64,000 nt of DNA, taken from Oscillospiraceae bacterium (GTDB taxonomy: Bacteria; Bacillota; Clostridia; Oscillospirales; Acutalibacteraceae). This document shows positions 36,476-45,408 of this stretch, piece after piece (position 1 is the first letter of the stretch; the number at the start of each line of letters is the position of its first letter). The stretch covers positions 1 through 64,000 of the forward strand of contig CADBNN010000040.1 in assembly GCA_902796075.1 (NCBI GenBank), given 5' to 3'. The translations under genes were made by a program, and so were the position numbers. The notes under the pieces were generated by a model, which worked only from the letters and a program-made list of their open reading frames with translations, was not told the DNA's origin and did no database searches.

Positions 36476-37618
36476 ATGGCCCGGTTCAGCGTGAAACGAG
36501 CAGGCGAACTGGCGTTGCCGGTGGCGCTGTTTGGCGCCGGCACGGTGCTGGTGGCGGCTTCGGCCCACGCCCGGGCCGGGGCTGTGCAAGCCTTAACGCT
36601 GTGCGGCAACACGGTGGTGCCCGCCCTGTTTCCCTTTTTTTGTTTGTGTGAATGGTGGGTGCGCACCGGCGCCGCCGAAACGCTCACCCGATGGCTGGCC
36701 CCGGTGTTTCGCCTGTTATTGGGCCCCTTGTGGCAAGGGGGCGCCGCGTTGTTGCTGGGGCTGTTGGGGGGTTACCCCATGGGGGCGGCCGCCGCCGGCC
36801 GTTTGCAGGCCCGGGGCGTTCTTTCCCAAAACCAGGCCCGCCGGCTGTGTTTGGCGGTGTTTGGTCCTTCGCCCGCCTTTGCCGTTACGGCGGTGGGCGC
36901 TGCGTGGCTGGGCAGTCGTTCGGCCGGGCTGCTGCTGTGGGGCGGCAACTGCATGGCCACCTTGGCCATGGTGGCAGCCCTGCGGGTGTTATTTAGCCGC
37001 CAACCGGCGCCGCAGCCATCGGTCGCTGTGCAGTCGCCCACCGGGGGCGCCAACGCTTTTGTGGAAGGAGTGGCCGCCGCCTGCCGCGTGTGTTTTACCG
37101 TTTGCGGTTTGGTGGTGCTGTTTGGCGCTGTTAACGGCGTGTTCACCGCCTGGCATTTGCCCGCTGCTTTTACCCGGCTGGCGGCCGGGGCGGGGGAAGT
37201 GACTTACGGCGCACAAACGGCTGTGCAAGCCGGCGCTTCACTGCCGCTTTTGGCGGCGGTGCTGGCTTTTGGCGGATTGTGCACCCATTGCCAGATCTAT
37301 GCTGTTGCGGGAAAAAACGCCCCTTCTTATTGGTTGTATTTACCGGTGCGCCTGGCCCAAAGCGGGCTGGCCTATGCCGCCACCCGGTGGCTGTGCCGGC
37401 TGTTTCCCGGGGCGGTACCCACGGCGGCGGTTTCTCCGGCGCCGGCGCTGCGCACTGTTTCCCCATTGCCGGCCGCGGCGGTGCTGGCGGCCTGCGGCGT
37501 GTTTTTGGTGTGGTTTCATTTTTCCAGCGGGAGGAATATCGATGAAAAATCAGGACTTTATTACGTCGGATTATCCCAGGGCTTGTGGAGTTTGCGAGAT
37601 CGGCAGCCCGAGTTTTGA
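36476..37618 (+). CDS. ylbJ: YlbJ-like sporulation integral membrane protein
   Basis: 380 residues from ATG 36476; GGGGAGG is 7 bases upstream, and ATG 36470 is too close to it. A polytopic membrane protein with multiple Ala/Leu/Gly-rich helices. Nucleoside-recognition (gate)-type motifs are NTVVPALFPFFCLCEW, GLLGGYPMGAAAAGRL and FGPSPAFAVTAVGA in the first half, with a repeat-like second half (FGGLCTHCQIYAVAG). YlbJ is needed for heat-resistant spores in Bacillus and is mother-cell expressed under sigma-E. The C-terminal end after the last helix overlaps the following small gene by 77 bp. Confidence 0.85.
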   Translation: MARFSVKRAGELALPVALFGAGTVLVAASAHARAGAVQALTLCGNTVVPALFPFFCLCEWWVRTGAAETLTRWLAPVFRLLLGPLWQGGAALLLGLLGGYPMGAAAAGRLQARGVLSQNQARRLCLAVFGPSPAFAVTAVGAAWLGSRSAGLLLWGGNCMATLAMVAALRVLFSRQPAPQPSVAVQSPTGGANAFVEGVAAACRVCFTVCGLVVLFGAVNGVFTAWHLPAAFTRLAAGAGEVTYGAQTAVQAGASLPLLAAVLAFGGLCTHCQIYAVAGKNAPSYWLYLPVRLAQSGLAYAATRWLCRLFPGAVPTAAVSPAPALRTVSPLPAAAVLAACGVFLVWFHFSSGRNIDEKSGLYYVGLSQGLWSLRDRQPEF

Positions 37619-37763
37619 CGGTTCGGCGATACTGTGCCCCCGCCGGGGCATTATGGCGCCGGACGATTGCTGCCGCCGGTTTGTGTACGATCCCTTAAAA
37701 CGCCGCCCGCAGCCGGCGCCCACGGTGGCGGACGACTTTTCACCCGACGATTTTTCCTTATAG
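37542..37763 (+). CDS. Small Cys-rich hypothetical protein
   Basis: 73 residues from ATG 37542 with GGGAGGAA 5 bases upstream, overlapping ylbJ in another frame. Five cysteines: CGVCEIG, LCPRRG, then DDCCRRFVYDPLKRRPQ. The arrangement CxxC..., LCxxRG..., DxxCRxFxYDPLKR is a recurring pattern of small clostridial proteins of unknown role, probably zinc-binding. The overlap with ylbJ and the shared strand suggest coexpression. The terminator follows directly. Confidence 0.8.
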   Translation: MKNQDFITSDYPRACGVCEIGSPSFDGSAILCPRRGIMAPDDCCRRFVYDPLKRRPQPAPTVADDFSPDDFSL

Positions 37764-37774
37764 CGATTCAAAAC

Positions 37775-37818
37775 AAAACCACCGTGCGGAGCCGTTACGC
37801 TTCCACGCGGTGGTTTTT
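37775..37818. terminator. Bidirectional terminator
   Basis: An imperfect long stem (about 37775-37790 with 37802-37818), flanked by A-rich sequence on the left and TTTTT on the right. It serves the plus-strand ylbJ group and the minus-strand foldase gene ending at 37830. Confidence 0.82.
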
Positions 37819-37829
37819 GTGTTGGGAAT

Positions 37830-38894
37830 TTATTCCCATTCGGCGGTTTGTTCTATCAGATCGGTGGCTTTTTCCAGCAAAAACTGTTCCCGCAGGGCTT
37901 CTTCGCCGCCGTAGGCTTCCGCCAGTTTTTCTTCGGTCATGGTCTCGTCATTATACGCTTCCAAGTATTGCTTAACGTATTGGGCATATTCCTCGTCGGT
38001 CAGGGTCAGGTTTTCCCGCTTGCAAATGGCTTTAAGGACCATTTGCTGTTTGAGCACCTGCTGGGCGTATTTTTCCCGGTAGGCTTCATACGCTTCGTCA
38101 TCGTTGATGTTGTAAACCATGGAAAGATAGGTTTTCACGTCGGTTTCATAATCCGCCGCGCCGGCTTTTATTTGGGCGTCCAGCTCTTCTTTCAGTTTCT
38201 GCAGAGGCTTTTGCGGATAGGTGCGCACGGTGGTTTGATCCACCACCTCCCGCCACAGATCGCTGCGTTGTGTGGCCCGGTTTTCGGCGGCCCGCTCCTG
38301 CCGGAACTGTTCGGCAAAGGCAGCGCGGAACTGGTCGGCCGTGTCAAAGTCAAAGGCCTGCTTGGCAAATTCGTCGGTCAGTTCGGGCACGTTGGTGCGC
38401 ACCACCTTGCGCACCGTAACGGTAAAGGCCACGGTTTTGCCCACGTATTGACTCATTAAATGGCCTTCCGGCACGGTCAGTTCGGCGGTCACCACGTCGT
38501 TGGGCTTGGCGCCTTCCAGATAGGGGTCCAGCCCCGGCACCAAAAACTTGTCTTCTCCCAGCGTCACCGTGGTGTCGTTGGAGGTAAAATCATAGCTTTC
38601 TTTTCCGTCGATCGCGCCGGTGTAGTCCACCGTTACCGCGTCGCCGGTTTTGGCGCCGTCGGTCACTTCCTCGGTGGTGGCCATGGAGGTGAGCATTTGG
38701 GTCAAACTGGCTTCTATTTCTTCATCGGTGGCGTCCTTGGTGGTGTTCACCAGCGAAATGTGCCGGTAGTCGGCCAGCGTGATATACTGTTCGGGGTCGT
38801 AGCCGCCCGCTTGCTGAATAAGCGACGCCACGGCCACCGCCGCCAGCAGCACGCACACGGCAAGCAGCAGCGGCAGAATGCGAACCGATTTCAT
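37830..38894 (-). CDS. Membrane-anchored/exported trigger-factor-like peptidyl-prolyl isomerase
   Basis: 354 residues, with AAGGAGG upstream. The N-terminal hydrophobic helix (about 6-27, ILPLLLAVCVLLAAVAVASL) is a signal or anchor. An FKBP-type PPIase domain follows at about 85-165 (AVTVDYTGAIDGK, LVPGLDPYLEGAKPNDVV, LTVPEGH). The C-terminal helical chaperone part (about 170-354) resembles that of trigger factor. The N-terminal ribosome-binding domain of Tig is absent and replaced by the export signal, so it should act outside the membrane on secreted proteins, similar in idea to PrsA. It is last in the yfbR-thyA-foldase transcript, 12 bp after thyA. Confidence 0.85.
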   Translation of the reverse strand: MKSVRILPLLLAVCVLLAAVAVASLIQQAGGYDPEQYITLADYRHISLVNTTKDATDEEIEASLTQMLTSMATTEEVTDGAKTGDAVTVDYTGAIDGKESYDFTSNDTTVTLGEDKFLVPGLDPYLEGAKPNDVVTAELTVPEGHLMSQYVGKTVAFTVTVRKVVRTNVPELTDEFAKQAFDFDTADQFRAAFAEQFRQERAAENRATQRSDLWREVVDQTTVRTYPQKPLQKLKEELDAQIKAGAADYETDVKTYLSMVYNINDDEAYEAYREKYAQQVLKQQMVLKAICKRENLTLTDEEYAQYVKQYLEAYNDETMTEEKLAEAYGGEEALREQFLLEKATDLIEQTAEWE

Positions 38895-38906
38895 TAGACG
38901 GCCTCC

Positions 38907-39737
38907 TTACACGGCAACGGGCACTTTGCGGCCCAGGGTGTGGTATTGGTAATTTTCCACCGTAAAGCTTTCGGGGGTAAAGGCGTAAAAATCGGTCACG
39001 GTGGGGTCCAGCGTAACTTTTGGGGCGGGGAAGGGCTCTTTTTGCAGCATTTCCTTCACCATGTCCACGTGCCGGTCATAAATATGACAGTCGGCTATCA
39101 CGTGCACAAACTCACCCGGCGTCAGGCCGCTCACCTGGGCCATCATCATGGTCAGAGCGGCATATTGGCACACGTTCCAGTTGTTGGCGGTCAGCATATC
39201 CTGAGAGCGCTGATTCAGAATTGCGTTCAGCCGGCCGTTGGCCACGTTAAAGGTCATGCTGTAAGCGCAGGGGTACAAATTCATTTCGTGCAGGTCGGCG
39301 TGCACATAGATGTTCGACAGGATGCGCCGGGAACCGGGATTGTGCTTTAAGTCGTATAAGATCCGGTCGGTCTGGTCAAAGTCTCCTTCGGCGTAGTGGT
39401 GCTTCACGCCCATCTGGTAGCCGTAGGCCTTGCCGATAGAGCCGTTTTCGTCCGCCCAGGCGTCCCAGATCTTGCTGTGCAGGTCCTTCACGTTGTTAGA
39501 TTTTTTCTGCCAGATCCACAAGATCTCGTCCAGCGCGGCGGTCACGTTGGTTTTGCGCAGGGTCATAAGCGGAAACTCCTGCTGCAGATCGTACCGGTCC
39601 ACCACGCAGAATTTCTTCACCGTGTGGGCGGGGGTCCCGTCTTCCCACCGGGGGCGCACTGGCATATCCGTGTCCCAGGTGCCGTTTTGCAGAATATCGG
39701 TGCAATCCTGAATAAATAATTGATCGGCATACGACAT
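38907..39737 (-). CDS. thyA: Thymidylate synthase ThyA
   Basis: 276 residues, with AAAGGAG upstream. Catalytic Cys157 is in LYPCAYS. The dUMP phosphate/base contacts are present: NQRSQD (R177, S178, D180), Asn188 in NNWNV, and CHIYDRH. The residue after the catalytic Cys-region Pro-Cys is Ala rather than the usual His, and the motif between the Arg-Ser and Asn is diverged. Both are tolerated in clostridial ThyA variants, so activity is still expected. It makes dTMP from dUMP with methylene-tetrahydrofolate. Cotranscription with the yfbR-like nucleotidase links it to deoxynucleotide balance. Confidence 0.94.
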   Translation of the reverse strand: MSYADQLFIQDCTDILQNGTWDTDMPVRPRWEDGTPAHTVKKFCVVDRYDLQQEFPLMTLRKTNVTAALDEILWIWQKKSNNVKDLHSKIWDAWADENGSIGKAYGYQMGVKHHYAEGDFDQTDRILYDLKHNPGSRRILSNIYVHADLHEMNLYPCAYSMTFNVANGRLNAILNQRSQDMLTANNWNVCQYAALTMMMAQVSGLTPGEFVHVIADCHIYDRHVDMVKEMLQKEPFPAPKVTLDPTVTDFYAFTPESFTVENYQYHTLGRKVPVAV

Positions 39738-39755
39738 AGTGATGGCTCCTTTCGG

Positions 39756-40337
39756 TTAATGCAGTTCGTCCAGCGTAAGGGTGAACGCGGGCAAAAATTC
39801 ATTCATAAACACCTGCGCTTCGGGCACCGGCATAGCTTCCAGCGCCTGACGGGTGGCCTGTTCGGCCCGGGCAAATTCGCTGTTGCCCATTTTGCCTTCT
39901 TCCACGCATTTTATCAAAGCGGCCAGCTTGTCCGCCGCTTTGCACAGCTGCCACAGTTCGGCGTCCTCCGGCCGGGGCCGCAGCAGGGGCGCGTAATCGG
40001 CCTGCAGGTCGGCCGGCAGCATGGCCAGCAACCGATTGCCGGCTTCGGTTTCCAATTGCTTATAAGCGGTTTTCAGTTCCGGCGTGTGATATTTCACCGG
40101 GGTGGGCAGGTCGCCGGTTATGATCTCGCCGCAGTCGTGAAACAACCCGATCAGCGCCGCCCGGTCGGCGTCCACTTGCCCGCCGAAGCGCCGGTTGCGC
40201 AGGGTGGCCAGGCAATGGGCGATGGCGGCGGTCTCCATGGCGTGCTCGCTTAAATTTTCGGGCGTGGTGTTGCGCATAAGCGCCCAGCGGTGAATGTATT
40301 TCATGCGAAACAGCATGGCAAAAAAAGCAGAGGGCAT
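39756..40337 (-). CDS. yfbR: HD-domain 5'-deoxynucleotidase (YfbR-like)
   Basis: 193 residues from ATG 40337, with GGAGG 8 bases upstream; the frame is open 10 codons earlier. Family features: MKYIHRWALMRNTTPENLSEH, where RW and EH are conserved; HD metal motif GLFHDCGEIITGDLPTPVKY; and KAADKLAALIKC. YfbR enzymes dephosphorylate deoxyribonucleoside 5'-monophosphates. Placed directly upstream of thyA, it probably tunes dUMP/dTMP pools. It starts the minus-strand transcript. Confidence 0.9.
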   Translation of the reverse strand: MPSAFFAMLFRMKYIHRWALMRNTTPENLSEHAMETAAIAHCLATLRNRRFGGQVDADRAALIGLFHDCGEIITGDLPTPVKYHTPELKTAYKQLETEAGNRLLAMLPADLQADYAPLLRPRPEDAELWQLCKAADKLAALIKCVEEGKMGNSEFARAEQATRQALEAMPVPEAQVFMNEFLPAFTLTLDELH

Positions 40338-40370
40338 AGAGAAACCTCCAAACGTGTGGTTGATCAATTC

Positions 40371-40399
40371 ATTATATCACATACAATCCGGCTGTGCAA
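40371..40399 (-). promoter_or_regulatory. Promoter of the yfbR-thyA-foldase operon
   Basis: On the minus strand: TTGCAC (40399-40394), a 17-bp spacer, consensus TATAAT (40376-40371). Confidence 0.8.
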
Positions 40400-40536
40400 C
40401 TTTTTCCTTTTGGCAAAAAGGGTGAGTATTGGGCGGTTTGTGCGTTTAATTAGAAAAGGCGGACCCGTGGTAAGGTCAATACGGTTTTGCAAAAGAAAAA
40501 TCTTGCCATGCTTTACCGCAATTTTTGCAAAACAGG

Positions 40537-40565
40537 TTGAAGCGCCGCCGTCTGTGTGTTATACT
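40537..40565 (+). promoter_or_regulatory. Promoter of the yfhO-glycosyltransferase operon
   Basis: TTGAAG (40537-40542), a 17-bp spacer, TATACT (40560-40565). Confidence 0.7.
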
Positions 40566-40609
40566 GAAGGTGTATAAATTACGAGAAATAAAGAAAAGAG
40601 GAGCCGCTT

Positions 40610-43351
40610 ATGTTCAACACAGCGCAACCCGAATCTCCCCTTTGTAAACCAAAAGAAAAATATCTGCTGGCCTTTGTGCTGGCGTTTTTGGCCGCCTGCG
40701 CATTGTTTGTGCCTTATATCATACAGGATCAGGGGTATTTTCTGTTTTACGGCGATTTTAACGTGCAGCAGGTGCCTTTTTACAAATTGGCCCACCGTGC
40801 CGTGCGGGAAGGCAATCTGTTTTGGAATTTCAAAACCGACCTGGGCGCCAATTTTATCGGATCATACAGTTTTTATTTGCTGGGCAGTCCTTTCTTTTGG
40901 CTCACCCTGCCGTTCAACACCGATTTTGTGCCCCACCTGATGGGCCCGCTGCTCATTCTCAAATTTTCCTTTGCCTCTCTCACGGCCTACGCTTATATCA
41001 CGCGGTTTGTAAGAAATAAGAATTACGCCCTCATCGGCGCGCTGTTATACGCCTTTTCGGGCTTTTCGGTCTATAACATCTTTTTCAACCATTTTCACGA
41101 AGCCATTGTGTATTTCCCTTTGCTGCTGCTTTCGCTGGAATGGCTGATGATGGAACGCCGCCGCTTGCCCTATATTCTGATGGTGGCGCTGTGCGCGGTA
41201 TCCAATTATTACTTTTTCTTCGGCATGGTGGTGTTCACCGTTATTTACGTGGTGCTGCGGGCCATGTCGGGGGAATGGGATCTGTTTGGCAGCAAAAGCC
41301 ATTTGGGCCGGGATTTCAGACGTCTGGGCAGTTTGGCGCTGTGTTCGGTGCTGGGGCTTATGCTCAGCGCGTTCATGCTGCTGCCGGCGGTGCTGGCCAT
41401 CACCTCCAACACCCGCATCGGCAGTTATCTCACCGGCTGGAGCGGTTTGGTATACAGTCGCAGTCAGATCTATTCCTACATTCTGCAATGCTTCTTTTTC
41501 CCGCCCGATCTGCCGGCCCGGCCGGTGTTTTTCCCCGACGCGGACGTAAAATGGTCGTCGGTGGCGGGATGGCTGCCGGTGTTCAGCATGGTGGGAGTGA
41601 TCGCCTACCTGACCTGCAAGCCCAAAACCTGGCAAAAGCGGCTGATCGTTGTGGCGGGCATTATGGCTTTTATCCCCGTACTCAACAGCATTTATTCCGC
41701 GTTTAACTACAGTTATTACGCCCGCTGGTTTTATATGCCCTTGCTCATTATGGCGCTCATGACCGCCCAGGGCATGGAGGACCCGGCCGTAGACTGGCGC
41801 CGTGGCTGGCGGTGGACCGCCGGCATTACCATGGCTTTTACCGTGGCCATCGCCCTGTATCCCCAGGGCCAGTACAGCGACGGCACCTTCAGCGGCTTCG
41901 GGCTGTATACCGACGGGTATTACGACCGTTTCCTGGTCACCTGCGGCATCGCGGTGGTGTGCCTGCTGTTAATGGCGCTGCTCATCGTGCTTAAAAGCCG
42001 CTGGCCGCGCGACTTTGCTCCGGTGGCGCTGGTGCTGGTGCTGGTGGTTTCGGTGGTGTATTCCTCCTACTTTGTGGGCATGGGCAAAACCAGCTCCTAC
42101 AATACCACCGATTACATCATTCCCCACCTGCTGGAGCCGACCGAAACCATCACCCTGCGGGATGAGGACGATACCGTAAAGCCCATTAACGAAATAGAGG
42201 ATTTTCGCGTAGACGTGTATGAAGGCATGGACAATGTGGCCATGTTTATGGACGTGGGCAGCATCAACGCGTTTCACAGCATCGTGCCCGGCTCGGTGAT
42301 GGAGTTTTATAAATACGTGGGGGTGGAACGCACCGTCGCCACCCGGCCCTCCACCGAATATTACGCTTTGCGCGGCCTGCTGTCGGTCAAATATCTGCTG
42401 GATTACGCCGACGACACCAATCATTTTGATGACGACGACGGCTTTACCCGCATGAACGGCTGGACCCTTTACACCGGCAGCGACGAACTGGTGGTGGATA
42501 AGGACGATCACCGCCAAAACGATTACTATATTTACGAAAACGACTTTTTCGTTCCCTATGGCTTCACTTATGATTACTATATGACCGAGGAGACCTGCGA
42601 CGCCTTTTCGGGCGCCGACCGGGTGGACATTATGATGAAGGCCATGCTGCTCAACGAAGAGCAGATCAAAAAATACGGCCACATGATGCAGGATCTGGCC
42701 GCCGACGGGGAAGATTACACCGGCAAGATCACCTATCCGTTCTATTATAACAACTGCCGCGACCGGGCGGCTTCCGCCTGCAGCAGTTTCACTACCGATA
42801 TTCACGGCTTTACGGCCGTAACCACCCTGCCGAAGGATAATTTGGTGTTCTTCAGTATTCCCTATGAAGAAGGCTGGTCCGCCACGGTGGACGGTCAATC
42901 GGTGCCCATTGAAAAGGTGAACGTGGGCTTTATGGCGGTGCCGGTGCCCGGCGGCAACGAGGCCCACACCATTCGCTTTACCTATCACACCCCCGGCCTG
43001 GCCACCGGCATAAAAGTCAGCCTGGCCGCGGCCGCTCTTACGCTGGTGTATGTGGCGCTGTGCGCCCTGTTGCGCCGCCGTTACGGGCCGGAAGCCGTGT
43101 GCTTGCCTCAGCCCCAACCGCCGGCGCCCGCCGCGGACGAAGCAGATGATCTGGTGATAGAAGACGGCTTTGTGCTGAACGACCTGCCGCCGGAGGAGGC
43201 GACCGGAGAGACGCAAGCGCCCGACGCTTTTGCGGCCCAAGAGCCGGACGAACCCGCGGCAGAAAACGCTGAACAGCCCGAAGTCCTTGCGGCGGAAGAA
43301 CCGGACCCCGATCCTGCGGCGCCGGACGCTGTGCCCGAACAGGAGGAATGA
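40610..43351 (+). CDS. yfhO: YfhO family polytopic membrane glycosyltransferase
   Basis: 913 residues, with GAGGAG upstream. GT-C-like topology: around a dozen helices in the first 450 residues. The first extracellular loop carries the family acidic motif (YGDFNVQQVPFY) and TDLGANFIGSYSFYLLGSPF. A large extracytoplasmic domain (about 480-800) and a final helix (about 803-825) follow. The last 85 or so residues are a Pro/Ala/Glu-rich cytoplasmic tail not typical of the family. In Bacillus subtilis YfhO works with CsbB and GtcA to add GlcNAc to lipoteichoic acid from an undecaprenyl-phosphate sugar. The adjacent GT2 gene supports the same arrangement here. Confidence 0.9.
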   Translation: MFNTAQPESPLCKPKEKYLLAFVLAFLAACALFVPYIIQDQGYFLFYGDFNVQQVPFYKLAHRAVREGNLFWNFKTDLGANFIGSYSFYLLGSPFFWLTLPFNTDFVPHLMGPLLILKFSFASLTAYAYITRFVRNKNYALIGALLYAFSGFSVYNIFFNHFHEAIVYFPLLLLSLEWLMMERRRLPYILMVALCAVSNYYFFFGMVVFTVIYVVLRAMSGEWDLFGSKSHLGRDFRRLGSLALCSVLGLMLSAFMLLPAVLAITSNTRIGSYLTGWSGLVYSRSQIYSYILQCFFFPPDLPARPVFFPDADVKWSSVAGWLPVFSMVGVIAYLTCKPKTWQKRLIVVAGIMAFIPVLNSIYSAFNYSYYARWFYMPLLIMALMTAQGMEDPAVDWRRGWRWTAGITMAFTVAIALYPQGQYSDGTFSGFGLYTDGYYDRFLVTCGIAVVCLLLMALLIVLKSRWPRDFAPVALVLVLVVSVVYSSYFVGMGKTSSYNTTDYIIPHLLEPTETITLRDEDDTVKPINEIEDFRVDVYEGMDNVAMFMDVGSINAFHSIVPGSVMEFYKYVGVERTVATRPSTEYYALRGLLSVKYLLDYADDTNHFDDDDGFTRMNGWTLYTGSDELVVDKDDHRQNDYYIYENDFFVPYGFTYDYYMTEETCDAFSGADRVDIMMKAMLLNEEQIKKYGHMMQDLAADGEDYTGKITYPFYYNNCRDRAASACSSFTTDIHGFTAVTTLPKDNLVFFSIPYEEGWSATVDGQSVPIEKVNVGFMAVPVPGGNEAHTIRFTYHTPGLATGIKVSLAAAALTLVYVALCALLRRRYGPEAVCLPQPQPPAPAADEADDLVIEDGFVLNDLPPEEATGETQAPDAFAAQEPDEPAAENAEQPEVLAAEEPDPDPAAPDAVPEQEE

Positions 43352-43353
43352 GC

Positions 43354-44313
43354 GTGAAAATACCCGTATTATACGTGGTGGTGCCTTGCTATAACGAACA
43401 AGAGGTGCTGCCCGAAACCACCCGGCGGCTCACCGCCAAATTGGCTGAACTGGTGGCTACCGGCCAATGCAGTCCCGCCAGCCGTGTGCTGTATGTAGAC
43501 GACGGCAGCAAAGACGATACCTGGCGCATGATCGAAGCGTATCATTCGCAAAACCCGGTGGTGTGCGGTATTAAACTGGCCCACAACCGGGGACACCAAA
43601 ACGCTTTGCTGGCCGGGTTGATGGCCGCCCGGGACCGGTGCGATTGCGCCGCTTCCATGGACGCCGATCTGCAGGACGATGTGAACGTGCTGGATGGCTT
43701 TTTGGAAAAATACCGGGCCGGCTGTCATGTGGTGTACGGCGTGCGCAGCAGCCGCGCCAGCGATACCGGCTTTAAGCGGGGCACCGCCCAGGGCTTTTAT
43801 CGCCTGCTGGCGCACATGGGCGTGGAAACGGTGTATAACCATGCCGACTGCCGGCTGTTATCCCGCCGGGCGCTGGAAGAACTGGCCCGCTATCCCGAAA
43901 CCAACCTGTTTTTGCGGGGCATGGTGCCCCACATGGGCTTTCAAAGCGACGTGGTGTATTTTGAACGGGCGCCCCGTTACGCCGGCGAAACCAAATATCC
44001 CCTGCGCAAAATGCTGGCCCTGGCCTGGAACGGCATCACTTCGTTCAGCGTGAAACCGTTGGCGGCCGTTACCGTGTTGGGGGCGGTGATCACTCTGCTC
44101 AGCCTGGCCGGCCTGCTGGCCGAAGCCGTGTGCGCCTTGTGCGGCGTGGCGGTGAGCGGTTTGCTGGCGGCGGTCACGTCGGTGTGGCTGTTGGGCGGCC
44201 TGGTGCTGTTGTGCCTGGGGCTGGTGGGCAGTTACGTGGGCAAGGTTTACGGCGAAGTGAAAGCCCGGCCCCGCTTTGCGGTGGAAAAAGCCCTGCTGGA
44301 TCAAAAAGAATAA
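43354..44313 (+). CDS. Polyprenyl-phosphate glycosyltransferase, GT2 (CsbB/GtrB-like)
   Basis: 319 residues from GTG 43354; AGGAGG is 7 bases upstream, and ATG 43348 is only 1 base from it. The GT2 fold has VVVPCYNEQEVLPET, LYVDDGSKDDTW, the metal-binding MDADLQDD and a conserved NHADCRLLSR region. Two C-terminal membrane helices follow (about 230-300, ending GLVGSYVGKVYGEVKARP), typical of GtrB/CsbB/DPM1-type enzymes that charge undecaprenyl phosphate with a sugar on the cytoplasmic face. It starts at the yfhO stop, so it is probably coupled, supplying the donor that YfhO uses outside. Confidence 0.93.
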   Translation: MKIPVLYVVVPCYNEQEVLPETTRRLTAKLAELVATGQCSPASRVLYVDDGSKDDTWRMIEAYHSQNPVVCGIKLAHNRGHQNALLAGLMAARDRCDCAASMDADLQDDVNVLDGFLEKYRAGCHVVYGVRSSRASDTGFKRGTAQGFYRLLAHMGVETVYNHADCRLLSRRALEELARYPETNLFLRGMVPHMGFQSDVVYFERAPRYAGETKYPLRKMLALAWNGITSFSVKPLAAVTVLGAVITLLSLAGLLAEAVCALCGVAVSGLLAAVTSVWLLGGLVLLCLGLVGSYVGKVYGEVKARPRFAVEKALLDQKE

Positions 44314-44327
44314 AACGCAACACGACC

Positions 44328-44367
44328 AAACGGACGCATTCGCTTTTGCGCATGCGTCCGTTTTTTT
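44328..44367 (+). terminator. Terminator after the glycosyltransferase
   Basis: A stem of at least 9 bp (44331-44339 with 44352-44360), flanking AAA and a run of seven Ts. It lies at the 3' end of the convergent spoVAD gene and may weakly serve it too. Confidence 0.9.
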
Positions 44368-44368
44368 A

Positions 44369-45385
44369 TTATGCGGGCCGGTATTCCAGCAGTACCCCAT
44401 GAGCAATGCCGGGAATGGCAAGCCCTTGCTGTACCGAAGTGGGGGAGTGCAGAGAGCCGGTGGCCACAAACAGCACCCGCTTGAGGGCGCCCCCAGCGAT
44501 TTGGGGCAAAATGTGGGCGCACAGCACCCCGGCGCTGCAGCCGCAGCCCGAACCGCCCGCATGCACGTCCTGCCGCCGGCGGTCATATAAACACAGCCCG
44601 CAGTCGGTATGGTTGGCCGTCAGGTCAAACCCTTCTTTGGCGGCCAGCCGGCACAGCAGTTCACTGCCCGTTTGGCCCAGGTCGCCGGTAAGGATCAGAT
44701 CCAGGTCGCCGGGGGCACGGCCGGTCTCCCGCAAAAAGGTTACAATGGTGTCGGCCGCGGCCGGCGCCATGGCCGCGCCCATGTTGTTGGCGTCGGTCAG
44801 TCCCATGTCCTGAATGCGGCCCACAATGCTTTGGGTCACCGCCACGTTGCCGCCGCCGGCGCCAACGATCACTGCGCCGGCCGCCGTGGCGGTCCATTGG
44901 CTGGTGGGCGGCCGTTGGCCGCCGTATTCCAGCGGAAAACGAAACTGCCGTTCGCTGGCGCAAAAGTGTGAAGACGTAACGGCCCCGGCGGTTTGGGCCA
45001 GGCCGCCGTCTACAAAAGCCGCCGCCAGCAGCAGCCCCAGCGCCATGGTGGAACAGGCGCCGTAAATGCCCACGTGGGGAATGCCGTAACCCGCCAGCCC
45101 CACCGTGCTGCCCACGCACTGGTTGAGCAGATCCCCCGCAAACAGCACCTGGATCTGGTGGGGCGCCAGCCCTCCTTTTTGCAGGGCGATGGCCAAAGCC
45201 TGCCGCTGCAGTTCACTTTCGGCCTGCTCCCAGGTGGGTTTGCCCAAATAGGCGTCTTCAAACGTGCGATCGAACGCCTTGCCCAGCGGGCCGGCGGCTT
45301 CCAGCGCGCCCGCCACCGCCGCGTTGGCCGCAATGCGGGGCGGGGCGTCAAATCCGATCGTATAGTGTCCTATGCGGTGTGCCAC
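44369..45385 (-). CDS. spoVAD: Stage V sporulation protein AD
   Basis: 338 residues from GTG 45385; AAAGGAGG at 45396-45403 is 10 bases upstream. An ATG at 45409 lies upstream of that site and inside the putative promoter, so it is rejected. 338 residues equals the length I recall for B. subtilis SpoVAD. Thiolase-like fold motifs: FDRTFEDAYLGKPTWEQAE, FAGDLLNQCVGSTVG, YGACSTMALG, TSSHFCASERQFRFPLEYGG, ILTGDLGQTGS, HTDCGLCLYD and GGSGCGCSAGV. SpoVAD is the soluble subunit of the SpoVA channel that loads dipicolinic acid into the forespore. spoVAC and spoVAE are not next to it here. Confidence 0.96.
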   Translation of the reverse strand: MAHRIGHYTIGFDAPPRIAANAAVAGALEAAGPLGKAFDRTFEDAYLGKPTWEQAESELQRQALAIALQKGGLAPHQIQVLFAGDLLNQCVGSTVGLAGYGIPHVGIYGACSTMALGLLLAAAFVDGGLAQTAGAVTSSHFCASERQFRFPLEYGGQRPPTSQWTATAAGAVIVGAGGGNVAVTQSIVGRIQDMGLTDANNMGAAMAPAAADTIVTFLRETGRAPGDLDLILTGDLGQTGSELLCRLAAKEGFDLTANHTDCGLCLYDRRRQDVHAGGSGCGCSAGVLCAHILPQIAGGALKRVLFVATGSLHSPTSVQQGLAIPGIAHGVLLEYRPA

Positions 45386-45408
45386 AAACAACCGCCTCCT
45401 TTGTGGCA

